Translations under genes and position numbers: made by a program
Shown here: piece after piece, positions 17,794 through 27,263 of the stretch
Layout: every line of letters begins with the position of its first letter
How positions within the stretch are numbered: the first letter of the stretch is position 1
Assembly: GCA_001464915.1 (NCBI GenBank)
Contig: LNED01000022.1
Coordinates: forward strand, 62,001-126,000
From: Sphingomonadales bacterium Ga0077531
Lineage (GTDB): Bacteria > Pseudomonadota > Alphaproteobacteria > Sphingomonadales > Sphingomonadaceae
DNA length: 64,000 nucleotides
Reading direction: 5' to 3'
The notes under the pieces: generated by a model
The model's input: the letters and a program-made list of their open reading frames with translations, nothing else
Databases searched by the model: none
Told to the model about the DNA's origin: nothing

Positions 17794-18756
17794 TCACTCC
17801 TGCGGTGAAGGCGCAGTCATTGACCCGATCGTCTCGATCTCCGCAATCCGCTGAAACTCAGACAGATATTCCTGTCGATGGTTCGACAGCCAGCGAACGA
17901 CCCGGGCGTTGCTGAGCAGCTTCGCGACATAGCCGCGCGCGAAGGTCAGGTGGAGATTGTCGATGCCGTAGCTGTCCTCGACTGATTTCACCTGCGTCTG
18001 GAGAGTGGCAAGCTCCCGCTCCATCCGGGAAATCTGCTGGCTGGTCGGACCTGCTAGATCGTTCTTTCGCGCCTTCTTCGCTGGCGCTGCCAGCTGATCC
18101 TCCGGCGTGGCCGCGAGGAGCGCGCGTGCGAAGATCAGCGAATAATTGTTCTGCCCGATCATCAGGTCCGCAGCCTCAATCTGGCGCATCGGCGACATTC
18201 GGCGCAGCATGTCGAACACCCGCATCGAACAATTGGTGTCCTTGAGCATGTCCGCCGTCTCGTCGCAGATACCGTCGAGCAGGCGGAAACGCGCGCGGAT
18301 CGAACCTACCTCCAGGCCGAGCGCGTCAGCGATCACAGCTTCGGTGACGCCGCGCTCAATGGCTCGAACGATCATGCGATGCTCTTGCACCGGGGGTAGG
18401 CGATTGACGCGTTTGTTGTAGGTGTAGGTCTCGTCATCATTGGCGACGAGGCATTCGACCGTTTCGACACCGAGCTGCTTGAGCACCTCGATGCGCAAAT
18501 GGCCATCGAGCAAGAAGTACTGCTCTTCATTCTTCGGATTGGGGACGACGGCAGGGGCTTCGACCAACCCGATGGCTTTGATCGAACTCACGATCTGTGC
18601 ATATTTGCGGCTCTCCCGCACGCCCTCCCGCAATGATTTCAGGGGCACGATCTGATCGATGCGCAATGTCACAGACTGCCGCTCGAAGCCTAGCCGGACA
18701 CGATTGTCGGCGCCGGGATCTGCGGGCAGCCGTTCTGCCGATGGCCACTCAGTCAT
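17794..18756 (-). CDS. ParB-like protein with RepB-type C-terminal region
   Basis: 320 aa. A ParB N-terminal (ParB/Srx-like) domain is visible: PLKSLREGVRESRKYAQIVSSI, then EAPAVVPNPKNEEQYFLLDGHLRIEVLKQLG at about residues 39-95. An HTH region follows (VIADALGLEVGSIRARFRLLDG). The C-terminal part is helical and coiled-coil, like plasmid partition RepB. It overlaps the upstream ParB-like gene by 8 bp. The recombinase plus two ParB-like genes is a module I recall from alphaproteobacterial islands. Its role is unknown; DNA-site recognition for recombination or partition are the options. Confidence 0.75.
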   Translation of the reverse strand: MTEWPSAERLPADPGADNRVRLGFERQSVTLRIDQIVPLKSLREGVRESRKYAQIVSSIKAIGLVEAPAVVPNPKNEEQYFLLDGHLRIEVLKQLGVETVECLVANDDETYTYNKRVNRLPPVQEHRMIVRAIERGVTEAVIADALGLEVGSIRARFRLLDGICDETADMLKDTNCSMRVFDMLRRMSPMRQIEAADLMIGQNNYSLIFARALLAATPEDQLAAPAKKARKNDLAGPTSQQISRMERELATLQTQVKSVEDSYGIDNLHLTFARGYVAKLLSNARVVRWLSNHRQEYLSEFQRIAEIETIGSMTAPSPQE

Positions 18757-19648
18757 CGATTTCTCCCGCGATCCGCATGGCGAGCGCCCGAGGCATCGTT
18801 TCGAGCCCTTCCGCCCTCAGCAGGGTTAGAAACCCGTCGTCCGTGAGCAAATCCTTGATTGCCTCGACGATGAACAGAAGGCGGGTCTGCGTGAAATCAG
18901 ATTTCTTCACGAGCAGACGCTGCTTTTCCGCCTCGCGCTGATAGACCTGCATCAGGTCGCCGGCCGTCAGCTTGCGATTGGTACCTTTCCTTCCAAACTT
19001 TCCTGACGTCATAGACTTGCTGCGTCCGCGCATGCGGAGATCAAGAAGTCTGCGAACCGATGCCAGCTTCTTGCCTCGCAGCTTGCCGGTCTCATAGGCA
19101 TCAAGAAGTAGGTTTTGCGCCTCTTCGCTTTCGGCGCGCGAGATTTCCATGGCAAGGCTGATGGGGATCAGCCCAGTCTCGACCGCTGACAGCAGCCTTT
19201 CCTCGCCGCGTTCGAGCAGGGTCACGATCATGCTGACCCACCCACTGGTGATGCCGATTTTGCGGGAGATCTCGGCTTCGGTGTAACCGCGTTTCCTCAG
19301 TGCCCCGATCTCGTTCATGACGTCGATCGGGCGCTGAACCCGGCGGGCAATGTTCTCTACCAGGCTCATGACGAGGCATTCGCTCTCGCTGGCTTCGATC
19401 ACCACCGCCGGTATCTCGGTCTGGCCGAGCATCTGAAACGCCTCGAGCCGCCCTTCGCCGCAGACCAGATCGTAGCGCGTGCCGCCCGGACCATCATGCT
19501 TGCTGACCGTGATCGGACGCTTGAGGCCGATGGTCTCGATATTGTTGACGATCTCGCGGTGCTGACGCTTGTTGCGCGCCCGTGGGTTGAGCACGGTGAT
19601 CCGCGAAATCGGGATCATCTCGATGGTCTGGGGGCGGGTGACGGTCAT
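18749..19648 (-). CDS. ParB/RepB-family partition-like protein
   Basis: 299 aa. The N-terminal ParB domain shows PISRITVLNPRARNKRQHREIVNNI and a CGEGRLEAFQMLGQTEIPAVV box, with the catalytic-like ENIARR patch of ParB CTPases (LVENIARRVQRP). A central HTH follows (GYTEAEISRKIGITSGWVSMI). The C-terminus resembles RepB of plasmid partition systems. Its start overlaps the recombinase stop by 1 bp (TGATG) and it overlaps the next ParB-like gene by 8 bp. No ParA is adjacent, so a role with the recombinase is as likely as partition. Confidence 0.8.
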   Translation of the reverse strand: MTVTRPQTIEMIPISRITVLNPRARNKRQHREIVNNIETIGLKRPITVSKHDGPGGTRYDLVCGEGRLEAFQMLGQTEIPAVVIEASESECLVMSLVENIARRVQRPIDVMNEIGALRKRGYTEAEISRKIGITSGWVSMIVTLLERGEERLLSAVETGLIPISLAMEISRAESEEAQNLLLDAYETGKLRGKKLASVRRLLDLRMRGRSKSMTSGKFGRKGTNRKLTAGDLMQVYQREAEKQRLLVKKSDFTQTRLLFIVEAIKDLLTDDGFLTLLRAEGLETMPRALAMRIAGEIDD

Positions 19649-21297
19649 CAGGCAGCCTCCGCAACTTTGACGGGCGCGGCGATCTCGTAGAAAAAGTCGA
19701 GGGCGTCGAAGCGGTACGCATCAAGCAGCAGTTCGTTGTCTTCGGCGAGCCGCACACGTTCGGCCGCAACATCGAGCCTCGGGAAGAGGTAGTAGTCGAA
19801 CGGCTGACGGTTGCTGGCGTCCATGCGGACCACGAGGGTGATGTCCGGCATCTTGGAGGTGTCGAAGCGGATCTTCCAGCGCAGCAGGCCCGTTGGCGTG
19901 GGCGTGCAGCGGACGATGACGACAGACAGGCTGAACTCATCGTTCACGATGACCCGGTCCGTCTCCAGATCCTGCCATGCTTCACTGCCCTGGGCCTTCA
20001 GGCCTTCGAGGACCTCGCGAAGAATGTCCGGGTGTAGCCGGCGTAGTGCACGATTGACAGCGAGGTAGCGATAGTCGCGATCCGGCGAATAGCCGACCAA
20101 GCTGTAGGCCCGCAGCAAGCTGCCAAACCGCGACGAATAGGCGCTGCTGGAGGGCAGGCCCTCACATTCGTCGATGATGATCCCCGAGAGCAGGCCCTTG
20201 CTTTCGTAGACCGTGCGCAGCGCGTCGATCATTTCAGCATCTGACAGCCTGAAGGACCGCGCGCCGATGAGCGCCTGTGCAGCATCGAACAGGTCGCGTT
20301 CGACGATCGCCACAAAGGCACCGGGGCTACGAATCCACATTTCAGGATCGTTGCGGACCCGCTTCTTCTTCAGCTTGAACGACTGCCGGTTCCACACGTT
20401 GTCGCCGACATACTTGCCGTTGATGAGGAGCTGATGGACCGTGCCACGCGTCCATGGCCTGCCCAGATCGGTGACAATGCCGCGGTCGTTGAGGTCATCG
20501 GCAATCTCGCGCTCGCTCAGCCCGTCATGCACGAAGGCTGCATAGACGCTGCGAACAACCGCGATTTCCGCTTCCGGGCCCGGCGTCAAAATCACGCGGT
20601 CGGTCTGGATACTCTTGTGCTCGCCTCGTGTGAGCACACCCTTTGTTGTGCCCGTTTCGTCGATCAGGGTCCGGCGAAGCCCGAACCCGGCAGGTCCGCC
20701 TTGGCGGTAGCCCTTCTCGATCAGGCGCCCTTGGCCTGCAAAGACCTTGGTCGACAGTTCCCGGCTGTACTCCCCGGCCATCGCACGCTTGACGCCCTTC
20801 ACGATGGTCGAAACCGGGCTCCCGTCATTCTCAAATTGCTCCGCGCAATACTGAACCGCGATCCCAGCGCGCTTGCAGATGTACTCGTAGTAGGCGCTTT
20901 CGTCGGCGTCCTGGAACCGGCCCCAGCGGCTGATGTCGTAGACCAGGACCATTGTGTAATCGGCGACACCGGTCTGGACGTCGTCGATCAGTTGCTTGAG
21001 TGCGTCGCGGCCTTCGATCTTGAGCCCGCTCTTGCCCGCATCGGCATAGGTCCGCACGATCTCGATCCCGCGCGCGGCGGCATAGTGCCGGATCGCATCG
21101 GCCTGGTTCTCGGTCGAGTATTTCTGGTGGTCAGTCGACATGCGAACATATTCGGCCGCGCGCACGAGCCGCGGCGCTTGTTCCCTGCCATCGCTGTCTT
21201 CGTAGCCCCAGTCCTGCAATTTCCGCCCTTTCGATGACCATGCTGCCGTGGTCCGGGCGACCAACCGCTGCAGCGCGAACCACGGACACTCCGCCAT
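19648..21297 (-). CDS. Large serine recombinase
   Basis: 549 aa. The resolvase domain starts near residue 45 (AAEYVRMSTDHQKYSTENQ, nucleophile S54), continues with YADAGKSG and VYDISRWGRFQDADESAYYE, and is followed by a recombinase domain (GLSEREIADDLNDRG, WTRGTVHQLLINGKYVG) and a C-terminal region of ~200 residues without an obvious zinc ribbon. These enzymes integrate or excise DNA without needing homology. The start is uncertain: ~45 residues precede the resolvase fold, and a downstream alternative codon is possible. It is divergent from 21338 with only 40 bp between. Confidence 0.85.
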   Translation of the reverse strand: MAECPWFALQRLVARTTAAWSSKGRKLQDWGYEDSDGREQAPRLVRAAEYVRMSTDHQKYSTENQADAIRHYAAARGIEIVRTYADAGKSGLKIEGRDALKQLIDDVQTGVADYTMVLVYDISRWGRFQDADESAYYEYICKRAGIAVQYCAEQFENDGSPVSTIVKGVKRAMAGEYSRELSTKVFAGQGRLIEKGYRQGGPAGFGLRRTLIDETGTTKGVLTRGEHKSIQTDRVILTPGPEAEIAVVRSVYAAFVHDGLSEREIADDLNDRGIVTDLGRPWTRGTVHQLLINGKYVGDNVWNRQSFKLKKKRVRNDPEMWIRSPGAFVAIVERDLFDAAQALIGARSFRLSDAEMIDALRTVYESKGLLSGIIIDECEGLPSSSAYSSRFGSLLRAYSLVGYSPDRDYRYLAVNRALRRLHPDILREVLEGLKAQGSEAWQDLETDRVIVNDEFSLSVVIVRCTPTPTGLLRWKIRFDTSKMPDITLVVRMDASNRQPFDYYLFPRLDVAAERVRLAEDNELLLDAYRFDALDFFYEIAAPVKVAEAA

Positions 21298-21337
21298 TCC
21301 CGCACTTCCACCAGTGTAGGTCGGAGAGGAGCGGAAG

Positions 21338-21952
21338 ATGTTGCCGAAAAAGGGCAGGAAGTTGCCGAAGTGGGAAGGAGTCTTGGCAGGACGACAGGTC
21401 TATGCCGAAACCATCGCCCAGTTATTAGAGCGCGAGCACGGCGGAACGCACCGTGCTGTCAAGCAGGTGATGAAGCTGACGGATGCCAGCGAGCGGACTG
21501 TCAAGCACTGGCTCTCAGGTCAGCACGGCCCTGATACTGTCTTCTTTCTGCGCCTTTTGACCAGCTCACCGGTCATCAGGGCATTTGTGATCGGGCTTAT
21601 CGAAAGCTCGCAAGGGGCGGGTCATGATCGCCAGGGAGCAGACCTACAAGCTGCTCGCCGATCATCAAAAACGTCCGATACGCAGCCGCCACGGCAGGAT
21701 CGGCGTCAGAATGACCTTATAAATGACCCTAAAACTGACCCTATAAATGACCCAATAACTGCCGAGCTGAACGAGCGGCAGCGCTGGTTTCTCGGCCGAG
21801 TCGCAGCGGGCCATCGGTGCCGCGCGGCGGACATTTGTGGCCACTGGAAGGTCAGTGCGAAAACCGCGCGAAGGGACATCGCGGGGCTCTGCGCCATGGA
21901 CTTGGTTCGCTTCACGGGTGCGCGCCGCAATGGACGCTACCGACCGGCCTGA
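21338..21952 (+). CDS. DNA-binding protein with 12-bp repeat linker, 204 aa
   Basis: A purine-rich site (AGAGGAG) precedes the ATG. The N-terminal half includes an HTH-like segment (HRAVKQVMKLTDASERTVKHWLSG). A linker of four 4-residue repeats (NDLI NDPK TDPI NDPI) is encoded by four 12-bp repeats. The C-terminal third reads LNERQRWFLGRVAAGHRCRA, then VSAKTARRDIAGL, a DeoR-like winged-helix pattern. It is divergent from the recombinase and could regulate it or be a directionality factor; that is inference. Confidence 0.55.
   Translation: MLPKKGRKLPKWEGVLAGRQVYAETIAQLLEREHGGTHRAVKQVMKLTDASERTVKHWLSGQHGPDTVFFLRLLTSSPVIRAFVIGLIESSQGAGHDRQGADLQAARRSSKTSDTQPPRQDRRQNDLINDPKTDPINDPITAELNERQRWFLGRVAAGHRCRAADICGHWKVSAKTARRDIAGLCAMDLVRFTGARRNGRYRPA
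21711..21758 (+). repeat. Four 12-bp tandem repeats inside a gene
   Basis: Units are ATGACCTTATAA, ATGACCCTAAAA, CTGACCCTATAA and ATGACCCAATAA. They are in frame and encode the NDPI-type linker. They are AT-rich compared with their surroundings. Confidence 0.75.
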
Positions 21953-22094
21953 GGATACACATAGACCGGGCCGATCGCCGAGCTTGGCAGCAGCGCCCGA
22001 TCCGATATCCAATCGATGCCAAGCCTATGGTGGACGCCGGGCAATGCGAAAGTGGAGAGGGAGGGGGGTGTCGAACCCAGCAAAGGAGATCGAC

Positions 22095-22784
22095 ATGCCT
22101 CTCTATCCCATCGATATCGAAAAGCGCCTCAAGGCCCTGCAGCGCCAGGCGCGGTACGAGGTGGAGAGCGCGCCCTACGTCGTCTATGCTCTTCTCGATC
22201 CTGGTGAACCCAGCGTCCAGTTTGAAGAGGGTCCGTTCAACGGCATCCCGTTCTATGTCGGGCAGAGCTGCGAAATCGAGAATCGTCTCCGTCGGCATTT
22301 CCGCAAGCCGCAGAAACTCAACCCGGACTCCCAAATGGTCCATCGGCACATCGCTGGTTTGTTCGCGATGGGCAGATTGCCGCGGCTTGCCATTCTCGAG
22401 ACAGCCCAGACGCGCAGCCAAAGCCTGATGGCCGAATTGCGGTGGGGGCAGCGCCTGATGCGCGCCGGGTATGAGCTGGCGAACACCAGCCCGGACATAG
22501 GCCGGGTGATGGATGTCGATGAACTGACTACCTGGCTCGACTACCGGCGTTCCTCGATGCTCGCTAGCGAGGCGGCACAAGAGGGGGCCATCATTGTTCA
22601 CAGATGCACATGTGGACTTGCAGACAGATGGGTAGACCCGGCTGACTATACAGCATGCTGGCCCAAGCGTTTACGGGTCTCCAAAATCGCAGTCCGCAGT
22701 CAGCAATGTCCAGGTTGTGGCGATGTATGCGAATGGCAGCTCGAAGATCGCGATCTGCTGTCGACACTTTGTCCGACCCCGTGA
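22095..22784 (+). CDS. GIY-YIG-like nuclease domain protein with Cys cluster
   Basis: 229 aa from the ATG at 22095, set by AAAGGAG 8 bp upstream; the longer in-frame ORF to 21837 overlaps the previous gene. The N-terminal half matches the GIY-YIG pattern: YVVYALLDP (28-36), PFYVGQS (52-58), R64 and H68 (IENRLRRHF), E114 (MAELRW) and N130 (YELAN). The C-terminal region has Cys pairs (C171/C173 and C205/C208/C212) that look like a zinc ribbon. GIY-YIG enzymes cut DNA, but some are inactive. It lies 40 bp before the end of the convergent HsdR gene and may be part of the restriction locus or a homing-type nuclease. Confidence 0.6.
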   Translation: MPLYPIDIEKRLKALQRQARYEVESAPYVVYALLDPGEPSVQFEEGPFNGIPFYVGQSCEIENRLRRHFRKPQKLNPDSQMVHRHIAGLFAMGRLPRLAILETAQTRSQSLMAELRWGQRLMRAGYELANTSPDIGRVMDVDELTTWLDYRRSSMLASEAAQEGAIIVHRCTCGLADRWVDPADYTACWPKRLRVSKIAVRSQQCPGCGDVCEWQLEDRDLLSTLCPTP

Positions 22785-22824
22785 AACATAGCTCAGCATT
22801 GCGTCAGATGTATTGTCGGCAGTT

Positions 22825-25800
22825 TTAGTTCACTGATGAATTGCCCTCATAGTGATCATATATCCATTCGTAGGTCTGGGCGACCTTACCCTGCCAAATC
22901 ACATCGTCATAGGCGGGAGGAAGGGCATCCAACGATTGCTGAATGGCGCTCCGCACGGCTGCCTTGGCGCGCTCCTTAAGACGCCAGTCAAGGACCAGCT
23001 TCTCGCGCTTCAAGGTCTCCAACATCGCTTTGGCGACCTGTTTGACCAAGGCCAGCTCGTCCGCGCTCAGTTCGGGTTCTGGCTTGGTGAGGATGTCGAC
23101 GATCGCCAGTTCTTCCTCAGAAAGGCCCTCCCGGATCGCCCGGCCATCTTCTTCGTCAAGGTCGCGGATGAACGCCATAAGGGCGTCGAACAAGCGCTCC
23201 ACGTTCAGGCTCCCGGCGTTGTATTCGGCAATCAGCTCCTGAAACCGTTCGACTAGCGATGATCGCGTCGGGTTCTGTGCGGCAAGCTCCTCAAGCTTGC
23301 GCTCGATGGCGGTGCGCAGTTTCTGCGTTTGGGTCCGCTTCTGACCCTGCGCGAAACGCTCGCGCAGCTTATCAAAGTCGATCCGAGATAGATCGAAAAG
23401 CCCTTCCATGTCGTCGCCGGAGCGGACAGGTGCATTGATCTCGATTCCGAGAATGGCCTCATCCAGCAATGCTTCAATCTCATCGGCGACGCGCTGGACC
23501 CGAGCCTTCCTTTCCGGGTCCTCTCGCAAAGCGCGGACTTTTTCGGCCATGACGTGAAGCACGGCAGCTTCAACGCGCCATTGATCGGCTGCCGGATCGG
23601 GGAGAACAGCCTTAAACAGCGTCCACACATTGCCGGCATGGCGCAGAAATGCCTGCTGCTCCTGATCAGTGCCCATGACGGCTTCAACTGCCTCGGCAAG
23701 CCGGGCAATCCGCTCAAATCCCTTGGCGCTTACAATCCGTGTTGGATCGATCGCACGACGACGGCAAAATTCCATTGCCTCGTCCACGGCTGCTTTCAAT
23801 CGTCCAACAAGTGCCGCTTTGTCTTCGATCGGCTCGGAGCCGTCCGTGGATGGCTGAGCATAGATCGCCAGCGCCTTCTGCAGGTTCCGGAACACGCCGA
23901 CATAGTCCACGATAAGGCCAGCTGACTTGCCCGGCGCCGTCCGGTTGGCGCGGGCGATGGTCTGCATCAGCGTGTGGTTCTTCATCGGCTTGTCGAGATA
24001 GACGGTCGAGCAGGTCGGCACGTCGAAACCGGTAATCCACATCGCGCAAACAAAGACCAACCGCAGCGGATCAGCAGGGGCCTTGAACTTCTCGTCGAGG
24101 TCCTCCCGTACCATCCGTTCGCGATGCGGGCGGATGTCGAGGCCCTTGGCGGCCATGTCGGCGATCTCGTTTTGCCCTTGGCTGACCACTACGGCCATGT
24201 CGGTTTCGTGGAGCCACTTCAGCTCCGCCTGCGCAGCCTCGCGCGCTTCGCCAGAAAGCGACTGGATCGCTTTGCCTTTCTCGGCCAGCGCCGCGTCCCA
24301 GGCGACACGGACCTTGCCATGCATCCGCACGGCGGTTTCCTTGTCGATGGCAATGAACATCGCCTTGCCACGATAGCCACGCCCCATGAAATGGCGGACA
24401 ACGTCATCCGCGATCCGGTCTAGCCGGTCCTCGCGCTTGATCAGGCTGTATTGGCGCGCCAGCTTTCGCTCAAGCGCACGGTTGTCATCATCATCAAGGT
24501 CAGCTTCGGCGATTATTGCATCGACGGCCTCGTCGATATCGCCAGAGGCCAGTTGCAGTTCGGGGATGCGGTTTTCGTAATAGAGCGGGACCGTCGCCCC
24601 ATCTTCGACCGACTGACTGAAATTGTAGACCGAGATGTAATCGCCGAAGACCTCGCGGGTCTTTTCCTCGCCTGCCATCAACGGCGTACCGGTGAAGCCG
24701 ATGAAGGCGGCATTGGGCAGCGCGCGGCGCATATTCGACGCAAGCACGTCATACTGGCTGCGGTGCGCTTCATCGGTCACGACGATGATGTTGTCGCGCT
24801 GCGAAAGCTCAGGATAGGTCTCACCCATCTCGGTCCCGAACTTGTGGATCAGGGTGAAGACGAAGCGGGCGTTGCCGGAGAGCAGATCGCGCAGATGTGC
24901 GCGGCTCTGCGCTTGCACTTGCGGCAGCGGAAGCGAGAATGCGCCGCAGGCCTGGAAGAATTCGGCGATCTGTTCGTCCAGTTCCTGCCGGTCTGTGACG
25001 ATCAGGAAGGTCCATCCACCCGGCCTTGTGCGCAGTACCTTCTGCGTAAATGCCAGCATCGAGAGCGACTTGCCCGATCCTTGCGTGTGCCAGAACACGC
25101 CAAGCTTGCCGCCGACCTTGCCGATCTCGGCCACAGCCTTGTTCACGCCGAGATACTGGTGATTCTGCGCAATCTTTTTGATCAAGCCATCGCGGGTTTC
25201 CTCGAACACCACGAAATTCTCGGCAATATCGAGCAGCCGCTCGGGCGAGCAGGCAGCTGTCAGTGCGGTATCAAGGCTGACGACACCTTTCGCACCCTCG
25301 TCGTCGATGCGCTTCCATTCCTTGAAATGGCCCCACGCGGCGAACGGCGCGCCGATGCGGGCATCATCGCCATTTGAGAGCAGCACCAGGGCGTTGCCCC
25401 AGAAGATGTGCGGCACGGCATCGCGATAATCACGCAGGTTCTGGTCATAGGCGGCCTGCGCGCTGCGGTGGCTGGCCTTCAGCTCAATGAACAGAAGCGG
25501 CACACCATTGACGAAACCGATCAAGTCAGCGCGGCGCTTATGGATTTCGCTGGCAATCCAGAATTGCTGGGCAATCAGCAGGTCGTTGGCCTTGGGATTG
25601 CGCCAGTCGATCACGCGGGCGATGCGAGTTTCGCTGGTCCCATCGGGAAGGGTCGTGCGCACCTCCACGCCGTCGCGCAGCAGGCTCATGACCTCGCGAT
25701 TGGCAGCAACCGGGTTCATGTCTGCCCGATTGCGCATCAATTCATCGATGGCCGCGCCGACAGCATCGGCGTCAAGATCATCGTTCAGCCGCTCGATCGC

Positions 25801-26043
25801 AGCACGCAGCGGGCCGGGCAACATCGCCTGGCGAAAACTGCTGCGCCCGGTGCGCGGGTCGGGCGCGAGCGCCAGCGGATTTTCGGTGTAGAGATTTTCG
25901 TGCCGCCAGCCCAGTTCGACCAACCGGGCGACGGCGGGGTCTTCGACCATCTGGCCCTCGCCGAACGCGGACAATACGCGGCCCAACGACTCCTCGCGAG
26001 TGGAATAGCGTCCGGGCTCGTCAGGGCCGGTAGGCGGCGTCAT
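22825..26043 (-). CDS. hsdR: Type I restriction enzyme, R subunit
   Basis: 1072 aa. The N-terminal nuclease site is visible as D173 and E187-L-K189 (RADLIGFVNGVPLLFIELK). The SF2 translocase core has Walker A HTQGSGKS (319-326), a DEAH box (424-427) and later helicase motifs (FVGF-TGTPL type, ARANRT). The C-terminal ~200 helical residues presumably dock on the methylase core. It resembles the EcoR124-like (type IC) HsdR group. With HsdM and HsdS it translocates and cuts DNA lacking the host methylation. It is the last gene of a five-gene operon and overlaps hsdS by 4 bp. It looks intact. Confidence 0.93.
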   Translation of the reverse strand: MTPPTGPDEPGRYSTREESLGRVLSAFGEGQMVEDPAVARLVELGWRHENLYTENPLALAPDPRTGRSSFRQAMLPGPLRAAIERLNDDLDADAVGAAIDELMRNRADMNPVAANREVMSLLRDGVEVRTTLPDGTSETRIARVIDWRNPKANDLLIAQQFWIASEIHKRRADLIGFVNGVPLLFIELKASHRSAQAAYDQNLRDYRDAVPHIFWGNALVLLSNGDDARIGAPFAAWGHFKEWKRIDDEGAKGVVSLDTALTAACSPERLLDIAENFVVFEETRDGLIKKIAQNHQYLGVNKAVAEIGKVGGKLGVFWHTQGSGKSLSMLAFTQKVLRTRPGGWTFLIVTDRQELDEQIAEFFQACGAFSLPLPQVQAQSRAHLRDLLSGNARFVFTLIHKFGTEMGETYPELSQRDNIIVVTDEAHRSQYDVLASNMRRALPNAAFIGFTGTPLMAGEEKTREVFGDYISVYNFSQSVEDGATVPLYYENRIPELQLASGDIDEAVDAIIAEADLDDDDNRALERKLARQYSLIKREDRLDRIADDVVRHFMGRGYRGKAMFIAIDKETAVRMHGKVRVAWDAALAEKGKAIQSLSGEAREAAQAELKWLHETDMAVVVSQGQNEIADMAAKGLDIRPHRERMVREDLDEKFKAPADPLRLVFVCAMWITGFDVPTCSTVYLDKPMKNHTLMQTIARANRTAPGKSAGLIVDYVGVFRNLQKALAIYAQPSTDGSEPIEDKAALVGRLKAAVDEAMEFCRRRAIDPTRIVSAKGFERIARLAEAVEAVMGTDQEQQAFLRHAGNVWTLFKAVLPDPAADQWRVEAAVLHVMAEKVRALREDPERKARVQRVADEIEALLDEAILGIEINAPVRSGDDMEGLFDLSRIDFDKLRERFAQGQKRTQTQKLRTAIERKLEELAAQNPTRSSLVERFQELIAEYNAGSLNVERLFDALMAFIRDLDEEDGRAIREGLSEEELAIVDILTKPEPELSADELALVKQVAKAMLETLKREKLVLDWRLKERAKAAVRSAIQQSLDALPPAYDDVIWQGKVAQTYEWIYDHYEGNSSVN

Positions 26044-27263
26044 GCGGCAGCGGCCTCCAGCTCTTCCTTAGGCGCGCGGACCTCGATTTCGCCTGAGATC
26101 AGCTTGGGCAGGAGAAGGTCTCGGGTGGTGCGAAGGTTGGTGTTGGCGTCCGCCAACGACCTGATCATTGAAAACATCGGCTTTGCAGCTTGGCCAAACT
26201 TCTCGAGTTGTTTGGGCTGCGGTGATGCAATCTCGAACTGCGCGACTGCTGCGCTACTAACGCGTTGCCGTCCTGTTGCTCCACTCATGCTTTTGATCGC
26301 GTGCTTCCGGAAGGCGTCCGAGCGCGCGAGACAATAGACAAACTCTGGCGGCACCACACGCCCGCGCATGACTATGAACTCCGTTGAGCCGAATCCCGCT
26401 GTGCCGTCCGGAAGGAAGTCGACGAATGCCGTCTTCCCGTTTTCGAGGCACGGCGTAATTCTGGCCAAGAGCGTGTCACCATTCAAGAACTTCGACCCAG
26501 CATTGCCTTCACGTTCTTCCCATTGCGACACTACCATCGAGTTGGTGGGAACACAGGGCATCGGGAGAAAGGGCTTCAGTCCCTCCTTGGCCACCTTGGT
26601 CTTTGGGTCGAAATCGATCAGCGCATCGATGCGCACAGGGTCAGGCATTCCATGATCGGCGTCACGACCAAACCACTCTTCGAACAGGCGGCGAGCCATG
26701 TCTTCGAGGATGGCGATGCGCCGCGTATTGTTTTCGATCAGGTCGTCATAGGCGGCTAGGATGTCGGCGATGCGGCGTTGGATCAGTAGGTCAGGAAATC
26801 TAATCTCAATGCCTCGAAGGATCGAGGTGTTGAGGTTGGGCATCGTTGCACCGACGGCTTGTTGTGCAATGCCCGCGACGACACGAGCTTCCCCCAAATA
26901 GTAGTAGAGGTAAGCGGGATCGATGATCTTCTTCCCCAAACTGATGCGCAAGCAACCCGTGCCGCACAGCCAGCCAGCTTCGCGCGCAGACACTAGGCCA
27001 CGCCTGCCAATATCGCCGCGCCGACCATACACGATGTCACCTTCACGGAGCTTATGCTGCGCAAGCCGTTCGACATGTGAAATATCAACCCGAGCTATCG
27101 TGCTCTCAGTCACTCTGCCCAGCACGATGTCTTTAGGCATCACGACTGGTATCCCATCGTCTGAGTAGTCTTCTTCGTGCAACTGCGCGCCGAAAGGTCC
27201 CGTCCGTATTTCTCCTCCACATGCGTCGGCGATTTGACCGAGCGTTTGAGTGCGCCAACTCAC
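26040..27263 (-). CDS. hsdS: Type I restriction enzyme, S subunit
   Basis: 407 aa, with two target-recognition domains separated by conserved helices. The first ends [44 protein letters not shown] central helix (about 158-195); the second ends with [17 protein letters not shown] near the C-terminus. The first domain shows [21 protein letters not shown], typical of S subunits. It determines which bipartite DNA sequence is methylated and cut; that sequence cannot be read from the gene. It overlaps hsdM and hsdR by 4 bp each. Confidence 0.93.
   Translation of the reverse strand: MSWRTQTLGQIADACGGEIRTGPFGAQLHEEDYSDDGIPVVMPKDIVLGRVTESTIARVDISHVERLAQHKLREGDIVYGRRGDIGRRGLVSAREAGWLCGTGCLRISLGKKIIDPAYLYYYLGEARVVAGIAQQAVGATMPNLNTSILRGIEIRFPDLLIQRRIADILAAYDDLIENNTRRIAILEDMARRLFEEWFGRDADHGMPDPVRIDALIDFDPKTKVAKEGLKPFLPMPCVPTNSMVVSQWEEREGNAGSKFLNGDTLLARITPCLENGKTAFVDFLPDGTAGFGSTEFIVMRGRVVPPEFVYCLARSDAFRKHAIKSMSGATGRQRVSSAAVAQFEIASPQPKQLEKFGQAAKPMFSMIRSLADANTNLRTTRDLLLPKLISGEIEVRAPKEELEAAAA

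Noticed and set aside
17666..17808. 47-aa plus-strand frame before the ParB-like gene
   Set aside because: No ribosome binding site and no family pattern; it overlaps the end of the convergent ParB-like gene.
22599..22630. Possible fourth octamer array (CACAGATG CACATGTG)
   Set aside because: Only two clear units inside the GIY-YIG-like gene; it may be chance and was not counted as an array.
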